NCBI GenBank assembly: GCA_002692325.1
Contig: NZJU01000052.1
Span: 5,866 to 14,853 of the forward strand
Length of the DNA stretch: 8,988 bases
Direction of reading: 5' to 3'
Source of the DNA: Candidatus Pelagibacter sp.
GTDB taxonomy: Bacteria > Pseudomonadota > Alphaproteobacteria > Pelagibacterales > Pelagibacteraceae
Below are positions 1-6,816 of the stretch, piece after piece. Positions within the stretch are counted from its first letter, which is position 1. Each line of letters begins with the position of its first letter. Below the pieces are notes generated by a model. It ran no database searches, was not told where the DNA came from, and worked only from the letters and a program-made list of their open reading frames with translations. Position numbers and translations under genes: made by a program.

Positions 1-2
1 TG

Positions 3-500
3 GCCACTAAACATGTCACTCCTCCACCTGAAGTTTTTGAACAAATTAAACAAGATAATATTTTAATTGGAAAAGCTAGATCAGTGAATAGTCCTTTAAA
101 GTTTTTTAAAGATAAATTTATTTATCCAATTGACAAGTATATAATTACAGGTGTTTATGGTAGCCAAAGAATTTTAAATGGCAAACCACGAAGACCGCAT
201 TATGGAGTAGACTTTCACGCCCCTGAGGGAACTAAAGTTAAGGCGATGATGGACGGAACTATAACACTCGCTGAAAAAAATATGTATTTCACTGGAGGAA
301 CAATAATTTTTGATCATGGACATGGTATTAGTACTTTGTATATGCACATGAAAGATATATATGTTAAAATAGGTCAATCGGTAAAAAAAGGGGAAGTTGT
401 TGGAACGCTTGGAAAAACTGGCAGAGTCACTGGTCCTCATTTAGATATACGTCTCAATTGGTTTAATGTAAAATTAGATCCAATGACAATATTAAAATGA
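3..500 (+). CDS. M23-family metallopeptidase, C-terminal part (5' end outside window)
   Basis: The reading frame is open back to the window edge, so this is the last 165 residues of a longer protein. A GTG at 84 could be read as a start, but the residues upstream (KHVTPPPEVFEQIKQDN) look like genuine coding sequence. The peptidase domain fills most of the fragment. Counting from the GTG codon as residue 1, it shows HYGVD (H39, D43; zinc-ligand HxxxD), HGHGISTLYMH (78-88) and TGRVTGPHLD (112-121). M23 enzymes are usually periplasmic or exported and cut peptide cross-links of peptidoglycan; that role is inferred from the family. The classic motif ends HLH; here the second His is Asp (D121), followed by RLNWFNVKLDP, a variant I associate with proteobacterial M23 proteins. 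Signal peptide or lipobox would lie upstream and cannot be seen. The TSUP gene starts 1 nt after the stop, so the two are probably cotranscribed. Confidence 0.93.
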   Translation, partial: ATKHVTPPPEVFEQIKQDNILIGKARSVNSPLKFFKDKFIYPIDKYIITGVYGSQRILNGKPRRPHYGVDFHAPEGTKVKAMMDGTITLAEKNMYFTGGTIIFDHGHGISTLYMHMKDIYVKIGQSVKKGEVVGTLGKTGRVTGPHLDIRLNWFNVKLDPMTILK

Positions 501-501
501 T

Positions 502-1260
502 ATGGGATACTTGCAATTAATTGAGCTGAGTTTTTTTGAATTTTTCTTTTTTACACTTGTAATATTATTAGCTTCGCTTGTAAGAGGTTTCAGTGGTTTT
601 GGTTTTTCAGCTTCTAGTGTGTCCTTGTTGTCTTTTATTATGCCGGCCAAAGAAATTGTGCCAATAATTTTATTATTAGAAATAGTTGCGAGTTTTTTTA
701 TGATACCTAGTATTTGGAATAAAATTAACTGGAGATTTGTCTTATTTTTGATGTTTGGCGTGATAGTAGGTACACCTTTAGGGGTAAATCTTTTAGCTAA
801 ACTTGATCCTAGTTTTATGCATCTTATAATTTCGCTTACTGTATTGATCTTTGCTTTACTTCTTTTAAAAGGTTACCAAAATAAAAAACTGGATCATAAT
901 TTTTCAAAATTTTTTATTGGAGGTTTAGCGGGAACTGTTAATGGTTTTGGAACTTTAGCTGGTTTACCAATCGCGCTTTATCTATTAATTATTGCAGCTG
1001 AACCTGCAGTAATTCGAGCTTCTTTAGCAGCATTATTTTTTTTTACTGATGCTTACGCTTTATTTCTTGGATTTTTTAACGATATTGTAAATTTTAAAGT
1101 TTTCTACAGATCAGTTCCATTGTTTTTGGTTGTACCCATTGGAGTGTTAATTGGAACTAAATTTTTTAAATCTAGTTCTAAAAAAGATTATAAAAGATAC
1201 ATATTATACTTTTTGATCGTTGTCTCAATTTTTGGTTTTTTTAGAGCTTTATTTTCTTAA
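502..1260 (+). CDS. TSUP (TauE/SafE) family membrane permease
   Basis: This is a 252-residue, strongly hydrophobic protein with about seven or eight predicted membrane spans. Two half-repeats carry the glycine-rich TSUP signatures: RGFSGFGFS (28-36) and GTVNGFGTLAGLP (144-156). Family members export or import sulfite, sulfoacetate, thiosulfate or other small organic and sulfur anions at the inner membrane; the substrate here cannot be told from sequence. The ATG lies 1 nt after the M23 stop and has no clear Shine-Dalgarno, so translation may be coupled to the upstream gene. The stop overlaps the end of the convergent carbamoyltransferase gene by 4 nt, with no terminator between them. It is clearly different from the longer TSUP protein at 3622-4719, which has a cytosolic insert, so the two are not a recent tandem duplication. 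Confidence 0.88.
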   Translation: MGYLQLIELSFFEFFFFTLVILLASLVRGFSGFGFSASSVSLLSFIMPAKEIVPIILLLEIVASFFMIPSIWNKINWRFVLFLMFGVIVGTPLGVNLLAKLDPSFMHLIISLTVLIFALLLLKGYQNKKLDHNFSKFFIGGLAGTVNGFGTLAGLPIALYLLIIAAEPAVIRASLAALFFFTDAYALFLGFFNDIVNFKVFYRSVPLFLVVPIGVLIGTKFFKSSSKKDYKRYILYFLIVVSIFGFFRALFS

Positions 1261-3095
1261 TCAAGAGCAAAGTTAGATTGGTAATTTTTCATTAATTTTT
1301 TCTCCTGATCTTTTTTTTCTAGAATAAAATTCTCACATACTAATATATCGAGGTTTGTTCCCATAAAACATCTGAATGCATCTTTAATAGAGCAAACAAT
1401 TGGCTCACCTCTAATATTGAAGGAAGTATTCACCAAGAGGGGAAAGCCCGTTAATGAGGAGAAATCTTCAATCAATTTGAAATATTTTGGGTTTGTCTCT
1501 TTATGAACAGTTTGTATTCTTGCAGAATAATCAACATGTGTTACCGCCGGAATATTTGACCTTTTTATATTCAGTTTTTTAATACCAAACAAATCTTCTT
1601 GGTCAGGTGTCATTGAAATCCTCAAATGTTTTTTGATCTTGGCTACTAAGAGCATATAAGGACTGCTCGAGTAAATCTCAAACCACTTTAATGCTTCTTC
1701 ATTTATAACTGAAGGTGCAAATGGTCTAAAGCTTTCTCTGAATTTAATTTTCATATTAAGTTCTTTTTGCATTTTTTCAGATCTTGGATCTGCAAGAATG
1801 GACCTACCTCCTAAAGCTCTAGGTCCAAATTCCATTCGTCCCTGAAACCAACCAATAGTTTTATTATCAGCAATTTTCTCGGCAACAATTTTACTTAATT
1901 TATCGTCTTCTAATCTTTTAAAGTTAGCATTGAGGTTTTTTAGTTCTAACTCTACAAAGTCATTACTAAATTTTGGGCCTAAAAAAGAACCCTTCATGCT
2001 ATCTGATGATTTGACTATTCTTGAATTTTCAAGTTCGTGATGCCAATAACCTAATGCAGCACCTAGAGAGCCACCAGCGTCACCTGCTGCTGGTTGTATC
2101 CAAATATTTTTAAAAATTCTTTTTTGTAAAATTTTTCCGTTCGCAACACAATTTAAAGCAACGCCTCCAGCTAAACATAAGTTTTCTATCTGATATTCTT
2201 CTGAAAGACTTTTGCAAATTTTCAATATTATATCCTCAGTAACAGACTGAATTGAAGCGGCAATATCCATATGAAATTGTGTCAATAACTCTTTTTCAGT
2301 CTTACGAACGGGTTTGCCAAATAATTTAGAGAATTTATTATTTGTCATTGTTAAACCAGTTGCATAATTAAAGTAGTCCATGTTTAATTTAAAGGTGCCG
2401 TCAGCTTTTAAATCTATTAAATTTTTTAAAATCTTATCTTTATAAATTGGTTTTCCGTAAGGGGCTAAACCCATTAGTTTATATTCTCCACTATTTACTT
2501 TAAAACCTATGTAAAATGTAAATGCTGAGTAAAGTAGACCTAAGGAATGTGGAAAATGAATTTCTTTTAACATTTTTATTTTGTTTTCCTTTCCTATAGC
2601 AACAGTCGACGTAGCCCATTCTCCAACCCCATCTAAGGTTAATATTAAAGCTTCATCGAAGGGAGATGGATAAAAAGCTGATGCAGCATGACTAAAATGA
2701 TGTTCTGAAAATTTAATTTTTTTAATATCTTTATAGTCTTGGTCAATTTTATTAAGTAAATCAAACAAATATTTCTTTTGAAAAAGTTTTTCTCTTAACC
2801 ATATTGGCATTGCTAAAGAAAAGGATTTAAACCCACGTGGGGCGAATGCCATATAAGTTTCAAGCAACCTTTCAAACTTCAAGAAAGGTTTTTCAAAAAA
2901 AACGATTTGATCTACCTCACCTAATTTTATATTTCCCTCAGATAGCACATATTTTATTGAATTAATGGGAAATCTTTCGTCATGTTTCTTTCTTGAAAAT
3001 CTCTCTTCTTGAGCTGCTGCAATTATTTCTCCGTCTTTAATTAAAGTTGCGGCACTATCGTGATAAAAAGCTGATATTCCTAAAATATTTGACAT
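1257..3095 (-). CDS. Carbamoyltransferase, NodU/CmcH/TobZ family
   Basis: At 612 residues this is a full-length member of the O-carbamoyltransferase family, which moves the carbamoyl group of carbamoyl phosphate through a carbamoyl-adenylate onto a hydroxyl of a sugar, antibiotic or toxin. The N-terminal Kae1-like domain starts with GISAFYHDSAA (6-16) and has EERFSRKKH (30-38), the histidine cluster HHFSHAASAF (132-141) and TLDGVGEW (153-160), regions that bind metal and nucleotide in TobZ. CLAGGVALNCVANGK (307-321) and PAAGDAGGSLGAALGY (335-350) follow. The C-terminal YrdC-like domain carries GRMEFGPRALGGRSILADPR (419-438), FRESFRPFAPSV (452-463) and LVNTSFNIRGEP (554-565). No core motif is missing. 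The acceptor is unknown. Its ATG shares one base with the stop of the DUF5989 gene (TAATG), which together with the SxtJ-type gene upstream suggests a membrane-associated carbamoylation step on a glycan or small molecule. No glycosyltransferase or amidotransferase lies in the window. Confidence 0.95.
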   Translation of the reverse strand: MSNILGISAFYHDSAATLIKDGEIIAAAQEERFSRKKHDERFPINSIKYVLSEGNIKLGEVDQIVFFEKPFLKFERLLETYMAFAPRGFKSFSLAMPIWLREKLFQKKYLFDLLNKIDQDYKDIKKIKFSEHHFSHAASAFYPSPFDEALILTLDGVGEWATSTVAIGKENKIKMLKEIHFPHSLGLLYSAFTFYIGFKVNSGEYKLMGLAPYGKPIYKDKILKNLIDLKADGTFKLNMDYFNYATGLTMTNNKFSKLFGKPVRKTEKELLTQFHMDIAASIQSVTEDIILKICKSLSEEYQIENLCLAGGVALNCVANGKILQKRIFKNIWIQPAAGDAGGSLGAALGYWHHELENSRIVKSSDSMKGSFLGPKFSNDFVELELKNLNANFKRLEDDKLSKIVAEKIADNKTIGWFQGRMEFGPRALGGRSILADPRSEKMQKELNMKIKFRESFRPFAPSVINEEALKWFEIYSSSPYMLLVAKIKKHLRISMTPDQEDLFGIKKLNIKRSNIPAVTHVDYSARIQTVHKETNPKYFKLIEDFSSLTGFPLLVNTSFNIRGEPIVCSIKDAFRCFMGTNLDILVCENFILEKKDQEKKLMKNYQSNFALD

Positions 3096-3247
3096 TAAAA
3101 AATAGTATATATGAAAGGAGCCACAGCAGATCCTTGGCTAAGAACTATTAAAATTCCAAAAAGAGCTAAAACTATAATTACTGGTAGAAGCCAATATTTT
3201 TTTCTTTCTGTCAAAAATTCCCAGAACTCTTTTAAAAAACTTAACAT
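3095..3247 (-). CDS. DUF5989-type small membrane protein (50 aa)
   Basis: A 50-residue protein begins MLSFLKEFWEFLTERKKYW and ends GSAVAPFIYTIF. An amphipathic, charged N-terminal helix (about 4-18) leads into one membrane span (about 19-37), followed by a short tail. This pattern, and its place between an SxtJ-type gene and a carbamoyltransferase, match the small DUF5989 proteins commonly found beside such enzymes; I recognise it by pattern and context, not by a search. Both ends support reality: its ATG shares one base with the SxtJ stop (TAATG) and its own TAA shares one base with the carbamoyltransferase ATG. No Shine-Dalgarno is visible, so termination-reinitiation is the likely way it is translated. 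Its function is unknown; a membrane anchor or partner for the carbamoyltransferase is a reasonable guess. The gene is short and easily skipped by automatic gene calling. Confidence 0.9.
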   Translation of the reverse strand: MLSFLKEFWEFLTERKKYWLLPVIIVLALFGILIVLSQGSAVAPFIYTIF

Positions 3248-3615
3248 TAAAACTGTTTATCCATTGTTCCAACTTGTTTTTTTCTTTTAATCCAATATGT
3301 TTGTTTTTTGTTAAATTTCAAATTTATCAAATCTTTTCCAATAACTCGCATAAGTAATCCTACTGGTGTAAGAATTATAAAAAAAACGATTGCCATGATA
3401 ATAGGAGCAATAATTTTACCCAATAATTCCCCAAATTTTATCCACAGTTTATTAATTGGGGTAAGAGCTTTTGAATTCACTAAACCTAGTATCAAAAAAA
3501 TTAAAGCAATTCCTAAGAATACATAATTTGGACTATCACTATTTTTAATCGGCCATAACCCAATAATTATAAAGACTATAAAAAAAAGTATTCCAAAACT
3601 TCTATTGCTGCTCAT
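3247..3615 (-). CDS. SxtJ-family membrane protein
   Basis: The protein has 122 residues with about three membrane spans (about 7-22, 31-47 and 66-85), and the conserved-looking stretch NKLWIKFGELLGKIIAPI (55-72) followed by TPVGLLMRVIGKD (83-95). This segment, the length and the position beside a carbamoyltransferase match the SxtJ family, named from the saxitoxin cluster, where it also travels with a carbamoyltransferase. The biochemical role of the family is not established. The C-terminal end is basic and probably cytosolic. The start lies 6 nt downstream of the stop of the large TSUP gene, and the stop overlaps the next start (TAATG), so the gene is inside one transcript. A TTATCCACA sequence at 3438-3446 lies within it; here it simply encodes part of KLWIK. 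Confidence 0.88.
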   Translation of the reverse strand: MSSNRSFGILFFIVFIIIGLWPIKNSDSPNYVFLGIALIFLILGLVNSKALTPINKLWIKFGELLGKIIAPIIMAIVFFIILTPVGLLMRVIGKDLINLKFNKKQTYWIKRKKQVGTMDKQF

Positions 3616-3621
3616 ATGTTA

Positions 3622-4719
3622 TTAGGTACCAGTTTTTTTACCTAATATAAATTTATATTTGTATTTGCTAAAAAATTGTCTAATCGTAGCGCCTAAAATG
3701 CCTAGCACTATAGCAAGAATAATTGCAAAAGAACCGTACAATAAAGGGGCATCATCTGAAAATCTTATTATAAATTTTGAGAAAAAATTGAGGTTTTCAA
3801 TGTTAACTATTTCATTTTTGATTTGTTGGTTTTTTTCATTACTGAAAAAGGTATCATAAGCAATGGCAATAGCTACGGAACAAAGTAACATTGCGAATAA
3901 AGTTTTTAAGTGAGAACTATCTAAATATTGACCAATTTTTTGGCCTACTTGAACTCCAATAATTGATCCAGTTATTAGTGTAATAACAAGAACAAGATCT
4001 ATAGATCCATAACTAAAAGCATGTAAAACAGTCACTATCGCACTTATAAAAATTGTTACAAATAAAGATGTACCAGGAATATATTTTATAGGCATTCCGA
4101 TTAAATAAATCATAGCTGGAACAAGTAGGAAGGCTCCACCTACTCCCATTAATGCGGCTACAAATCCTGTGACTATGCCTAAAATAATTGGAGTGAAAAT
4201 ACTCTCATATAATCTTGATTTAGGAAATCTTAATTTTAAAGGTAAACCATGTATCCAATAGTGAGTATGTAATTTTTTTTTCTGGACTATTTTTTTTCTA
4301 GCCTTATCAATTTCACTTGCTCCCTCTAAAAGCATTAACGTTCCAATAATTGCAAGCAAGTACATATATGAAAGGGAAATAATTAAACTTAATTTTCCAA
4401 TTTCTTTAAAAAATTTAAAAGTTGTGATTCCCAAAATGGTTCCTATAACCCCACCAATTATAATCATTAACCCCATCCTATAATCTAAGGTGTTTTTAAA
4501 CCAATGCGTAAGAGAACCAGATACAGAGGTTGCCAGTATATTATTAATTTCATTAGGAACAGCGTAAACAGGTGGGATTCCTAAAAATATTAAAAAAGGT
4601 GTCATTAAAAAACCACCGCCCACACCAAACAAACCTGACAAAACACCTACACCAAAACTTAGAAAAAGGATAAAAAGAATATCAATTTTTACTTGAATGA
4701 TTGGAAGATATATTTCCAT
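3622..4719 (-). CDS. TSUP (TauE/SafE) family membrane permease, long form with central cytosolic insert
   Basis: This 365-residue integral membrane protein has the duplicated TSUP architecture. Each half opens with the family motif: GLFGVGGGFLMTPFL (29-43) and ALMGVGGAFLLVPA (189-202). Between the halves lies a basic hydrophilic insert (about 133-175, with KARKKIVQKKK), and a further hydrophilic stretch (about 293-320) comes before a final membrane helix. Such long TSUP proteins are usually annotated as sulfite exporters or permeases, but the substrate may be another small sulfur or carboxylate anion; sequence does not decide. It is the first gene of the operon with SxtJ, DUF5989 and the carbamoyltransferase, 6 nt ahead of SxtJ. 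The start at 4719 lies 12 nt downstream of a perfect palindrome with an adjacent TTGACA. There is no good Shine-Dalgarno. A TSUP gene leading a carbamoyltransferase set is an unexpected partner. Confidence 0.92.
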   Translation of the reverse strand: MEIYLPIIQVKIDILFILFLSFGVGVLSGLFGVGGGFLMTPFLIFLGIPPVYAVPNEINNILATSVSGSLTHWFKNTLDYRMGLMIIIGGVIGTILGITTFKFFKEIGKLSLIISLSYMYLLAIIGTLMLLEGASEIDKARKKIVQKKKLHTHYWIHGLPLKLRFPKSRLYESIFTPIILGIVTGFVAALMGVGGAFLLVPAMIYLIGMPIKYIPGTSLFVTIFISAIVTVLHAFSYGSIDLVLVITLITGSIIGVQVGQKIGQYLDSSHLKTLFAMLLCSVAIAIAYDTFFSNEKNQQIKNEIVNIENLNFFSKFIIRFSDDAPLLYGSFAIILAIVLGILGATIRQFFSKYKYKFILGKKTGT

Positions 4720-4772
4720 AAACTCTAAAGTATACGTATTATTCTAATACGTATTTGTCAATCTAGAGTTTA
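4719..4772 (-). promoter_or_regulatory. Promoter with overlapping nested inverted repeats (probable operator)
   Basis: On the minus strand, a perfect TTGACA box (4756-4761) is followed by a perfect 10-bp inverted repeat: arms ATACGTATTA and TAATACGTAT at 4732-4741 and 4745-4754, separated by 3 nt. The dyad fills the space where the spacer and -10 element should be. TATACT (4729-4734) is the best -10-like hexamer but sits 21 nt from TTGACA, longer than usual; TACGTA at 17 nt is a poor match. A second, outer inverted repeat of 9 bp (TAAACTCTA at 4719-4727, TAGAGTTTA at 4764-4772) encloses the first and reaches the T of the TSUP start codon. The geometry is that of a repressor site blocking RNA polymerase. 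It could also act as a weak terminator for the upstream CADD gene, but no T-run follows. The regulator is unknown. Confidence 0.6.
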
Positions 4773-4777
4773 ATTAT

Positions 4778-5443
4778 TTAGGCGGCCACTTTCAGATTAT
4801 GTTTAGTGGTCATACCACTAAGAAAATTCCATAGAAATTTCGCAGTCTTTAAAGCGGATTTTTCAGCTTTTACTTGCTCTTCCTTTGAAAGACCGTCTAA
4901 AAGTTTTTCGCATTCCTTTCTATGAATTACGTCTGCAGCTTTATGCGCCTCAAAAAATTCAAGACCTTCCTTAGTTTGTACACCATAGAACTTTTTTAAT
5001 CCTCTAATTTTTGTATCAGCTATCTCAGGAATTTGTCTCTCGTAAGTATATAGTGATGCTAATCCCTCAGCGTATGATGATCGACCTTGTTTAAAAAAGT
5101 TTTTAATCATTTCATCAGTGAAAATTTCTTTTTTAACGTTCTCGATTTTTTCCTTATCAGCGCCCATGGCTAAAGCAAAATTTTTCCAAAGCTTTGGGTG
5201 GTCAGCGTCTGGGTTTTCTTCATCCTGTAAATTTTCCAACAATATTTTTCTTTTTTCAATATCTTCACACAACGAATGAGTTGCACTTATATATCTAGGA
5301 AAAGCTTTTACATGTTGGTAATATTGTTCAGCGTAATCTTTTATAATTTCTCTCGTTAGCTTACCCTCGTTCCAAGCTTTATAAAATGGGTGGTTAAGAA
5401 GGTGGTACTGATCTAGTTTTTTATTTAATTCAATTGAAAACAT
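4778..5443 (-). CDS. CADD-family diiron protein, probable para-aminobenzoate synthase
   Basis: This 221-residue all-helical protein has the heme-oxygenase/TenA/PqqC-like fold. It aligns along most of its length with Chlamydia CADD (CT610) as I remember that sequence. All six expected metal ligands are present: E75 and H82 (DEENPDADH), E135 (YTYERQIP), H167, D171 and H174 (HKAADVIH). In Chlamydia this protein makes para-aminobenzoate for folate from one of its own tyrosines (Tyr27), with Lys152 proposed as amine donor. The counterparts are present: Y21 in HPFYKAW and K145 in TKIRGL. It may therefore be a single-use, self-sacrificing cytosolic enzyme. This function is by homology; an oxygenase of the PqqC/TenA class on another substrate is the alternative. 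A good Shine-Dalgarno, AAGGAG at 5449-5454, lies 5 nt before the ATG and fixes the start. It sits alone between two spacers and may have its own promoter. Confidence 0.9.
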   Translation of the reverse strand: MFSIELNKKLDQYHLLNHPFYKAWNEGKLTREIIKDYAEQYYQHVKAFPRYISATHSLCEDIEKRKILLENLQDEENPDADHPKLWKNFALAMGADKEKIENVKKEIFTDEMIKNFFKQGRSSYAEGLASLYTYERQIPEIADTKIRGLKKFYGVQTKEGLEFFEAHKAADVIHRKECEKLLDGLSKEEQVKAEKSALKTAKFLWNFLSGMTTKHNLKVAA

Positions 5444-5583
5444 GTTTTCTCCTTGGTTAAGTAAATTCTATAAACTTTATTAGATTAAGCAAACCAATAT
5501 TTATCCACAGTTTGAGATTTTAAAAGTTTAAATGTTCACGTTTTGATTCACTTTTGATTCCACTTCAGACTCTAAATACAACC
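5444..5583 (-). promoter_or_regulatory. Spacer upstream of the CADD gene: probable promoter, DnaA-box-like site, tandem repeat
   Basis: This is the longest fully non-coding spacer enclosed between genes in the window (140 nt). It separates the MFS stop from the CADD start on the same strand. Nearest CADD is the Shine-Dalgarno AAGGAG (5449-5454). Upstream of that is an AT-rich stretch that could hold a -10, but no convincing -35/-10 pair can be named. A perfect TTATCCACA (DnaA-box consensus) lies at 5501-5509. Next to the MFS end is a tandem direct repeat, TTTTGATTC at 5541-5549 and 5552-5560, spaced 11 bp, which puts both copies on one face of the helix. No rho-independent terminator with a T-run was found, so readthrough from the MFS gene is possible. 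Confidence 0.45.
5541..5560. repeat. Two tandem TTTTGATTC copies, 11-bp period
   Basis: TTTTGATTC occurs at 5541-5549 and again at 5552-5560, each followed by AC or CAC. Read on the minus strand the block is GTGGAATCAAAA then GTGAATCAAAA, then a degenerate third start GTGAACATTT. One-turn spacing of direct repeats suits a dimeric or cooperative DNA-binding protein, but it may be chance in an AT-rich spacer. Confidence 0.4.
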
Positions 5584-6816
5584 TTAAGGTGTTACCGCTT
5601 GTTTCTGTAACGGCCTCTCGTCTATTGGTATATGAAGGAGAGTTGCAATAAACGATAGAATTATAGCAAGATACCAAGCATAGTCAAAACTGCCAAAGTT
5701 TTGATAAAACCATCCTCCTAAAAAGGCTCCAAGAAAAGATCCGATTTGGTGGTTCAAAAATACGACACCAAAGAGGAGAGATATGTTTCTGGTGCCAAAT
5801 ACTTGGGCTACTATGCCATTAGTAGCTGGTACAGTTGCTAGCCACAACAAACCAAATGATATACCAAAAAATATTGCTAAATAGTCAGAGGGAGGTAAAA
5901 AAATAAAAATCATCAGAGTTATTCCTCTTAAAAAATATAACCCGCTTAAAAGTAATTTTTTACTATATTTATCTGCTAATATTCCCATTAACAAAGTTCC
6001 AAAAATATTAAATAAACCTATTAAAGCAAGAATAGCGAAGCCAGTCCAATCTGAAAGCCCTCTATCCGAAACGTATTTTGGGACGTGTGTAGCAATTAAG
6101 GTTATTTGGAAACCACAAACAAAAAAACCTAAAATTAACAATTTAAATCCTTTATGTTTTAATGCATTCTTTAAAACTACAAATACGCTTTCTTCTTTGA
6201 CCGGACTAGAAATTTCATTAAACGACTGATTGTTTTCTGGTAGTTTTAAGTAAAAGGCTGGTATACACATTAAAAGTAGTATTACTGAAAAAATTACTAA
6301 AGTTATCTCCCACGAAAATTGATTCTTAAAAAGATTAGTCATTAAAGGAAAAATAAACATTCCTAAACCACCACATGCTGTGACAATGCTCGCTGCTTTT
6401 GCGCGGTTATGGTTCGGAAAATGTTTAGTAACTTGGGGAGCCATAATTGTACCCGCAGCGCCTGCTAAGCCTAAACCTACTAATAATCCTAAATTAATTT
6501 GGAACCACATGCCTGAGCTAAAGTTATTTCCAAGCGAAAATATTGCAATAGAATATAAAATTAAAGCTATTAAAGTACCTCTTTTACCTCCGTACTTATC
6601 ACCCATTCTTCCAAAAACTATTGTGAATATTCCCCAAATCAAAGAGTGCAATGCTATTGCAAAACCGAATTCTAAAGTAGAAATATTTTGAAAAATTTCA
6701 AAATCATTCGAAAATAAACCAAATGTTTGTCTCACACCCATTGTACTTAAAGTGATTATACTGGCTGCAACCAAAGTGAATAGAGCAGTTTTATTTTCAA
6801 AAAATTTAGTTATCAT
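5584..6816 (-). CDS. MFS transporter, monocarboxylate/oxalate-formate-antiporter-like
   Basis: This 410-residue protein has the 12-helix pattern of the major facilitator superfamily. The first helix contains MGVRQTFGLF (26-35), with a buried Arg as in bacterial relatives of monocarboxylate transporters. The loop between helices 2 and 3 has the MFS motif GRMGDKYGGKRG (69-80). A hydrophilic central loop (about 193-213, LPENNQSFNEISSPVKEE) divides the two six-helix halves. Family members usually move carboxylates or related anions across the inner membrane by proton coupling; the substrate here is unknown. The ATG overlaps the stop of the upstream PLP enzyme as ATGA (6813-6816), so translation is coupled and the transporter probably handles a substrate or product of that enzyme, such as an amino acid, keto acid or thiol compound. 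This functional link is inference. No frameshift or truncation is seen. Confidence 0.9.
   Translation of the reverse strand: MITKFFENKTALFTLVAASIITLSTMGVRQTFGLFSNDFEIFQNISTLEFGFAIALHSLIWGIFTIVFGRMGDKYGGKRGTLIALILYSIAIFSLGNNFSSGMWFQINLGLLVGLGLAGAAGTIMAPQVTKHFPNHNRAKAASIVTACGGLGMFIFPLMTNLFKNQFSWEITLVIFSVILLLMCIPAFYLKLPENNQSFNEISSPVKEESVFVVLKNALKHKGFKLLILGFFVCGFQITLIATHVPKYVSDRGLSDWTGFAILALIGLFNIFGTLLMGILADKYSKKLLLSGLYFLRGITLMIFIFLPPSDYLAIFFGISFGLLWLATVPATNGIVAQVFGTRNISLLFGVVFLNHQIGSFLGAFLGGWFYQNFGSFDYAWYLAIILSFIATLLHIPIDERPLQKQAVTP

Noticed and set aside
174..440. 88-codon minus-strand open frame
   Set aside because: It is antisense to the M23 domain, whose catalytic motifs prove the plus frame.
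3308..3859. Two short plus-strand open frames (3308-3526 and 3659-3859)
   Set aside because: They are antisense shadows of the SxtJ-type and long TSUP genes.
4719..4772. Rho-independent terminator for the CADD gene
   Set aside because: The inverted repeats are AT-rich, have no T-run after them on the minus strand, and run straight into the next start codon; an operator fits better.
5501..5509. Replication origin
   Set aside because: A single intergenic DnaA-box with no cluster and no origin-type neighbours is not enough.
6380..6691. 103-codon plus-strand open frame
   Set aside because: It lies wholly antisense to conserved MFS coding sequence and has no ribosome-binding site.
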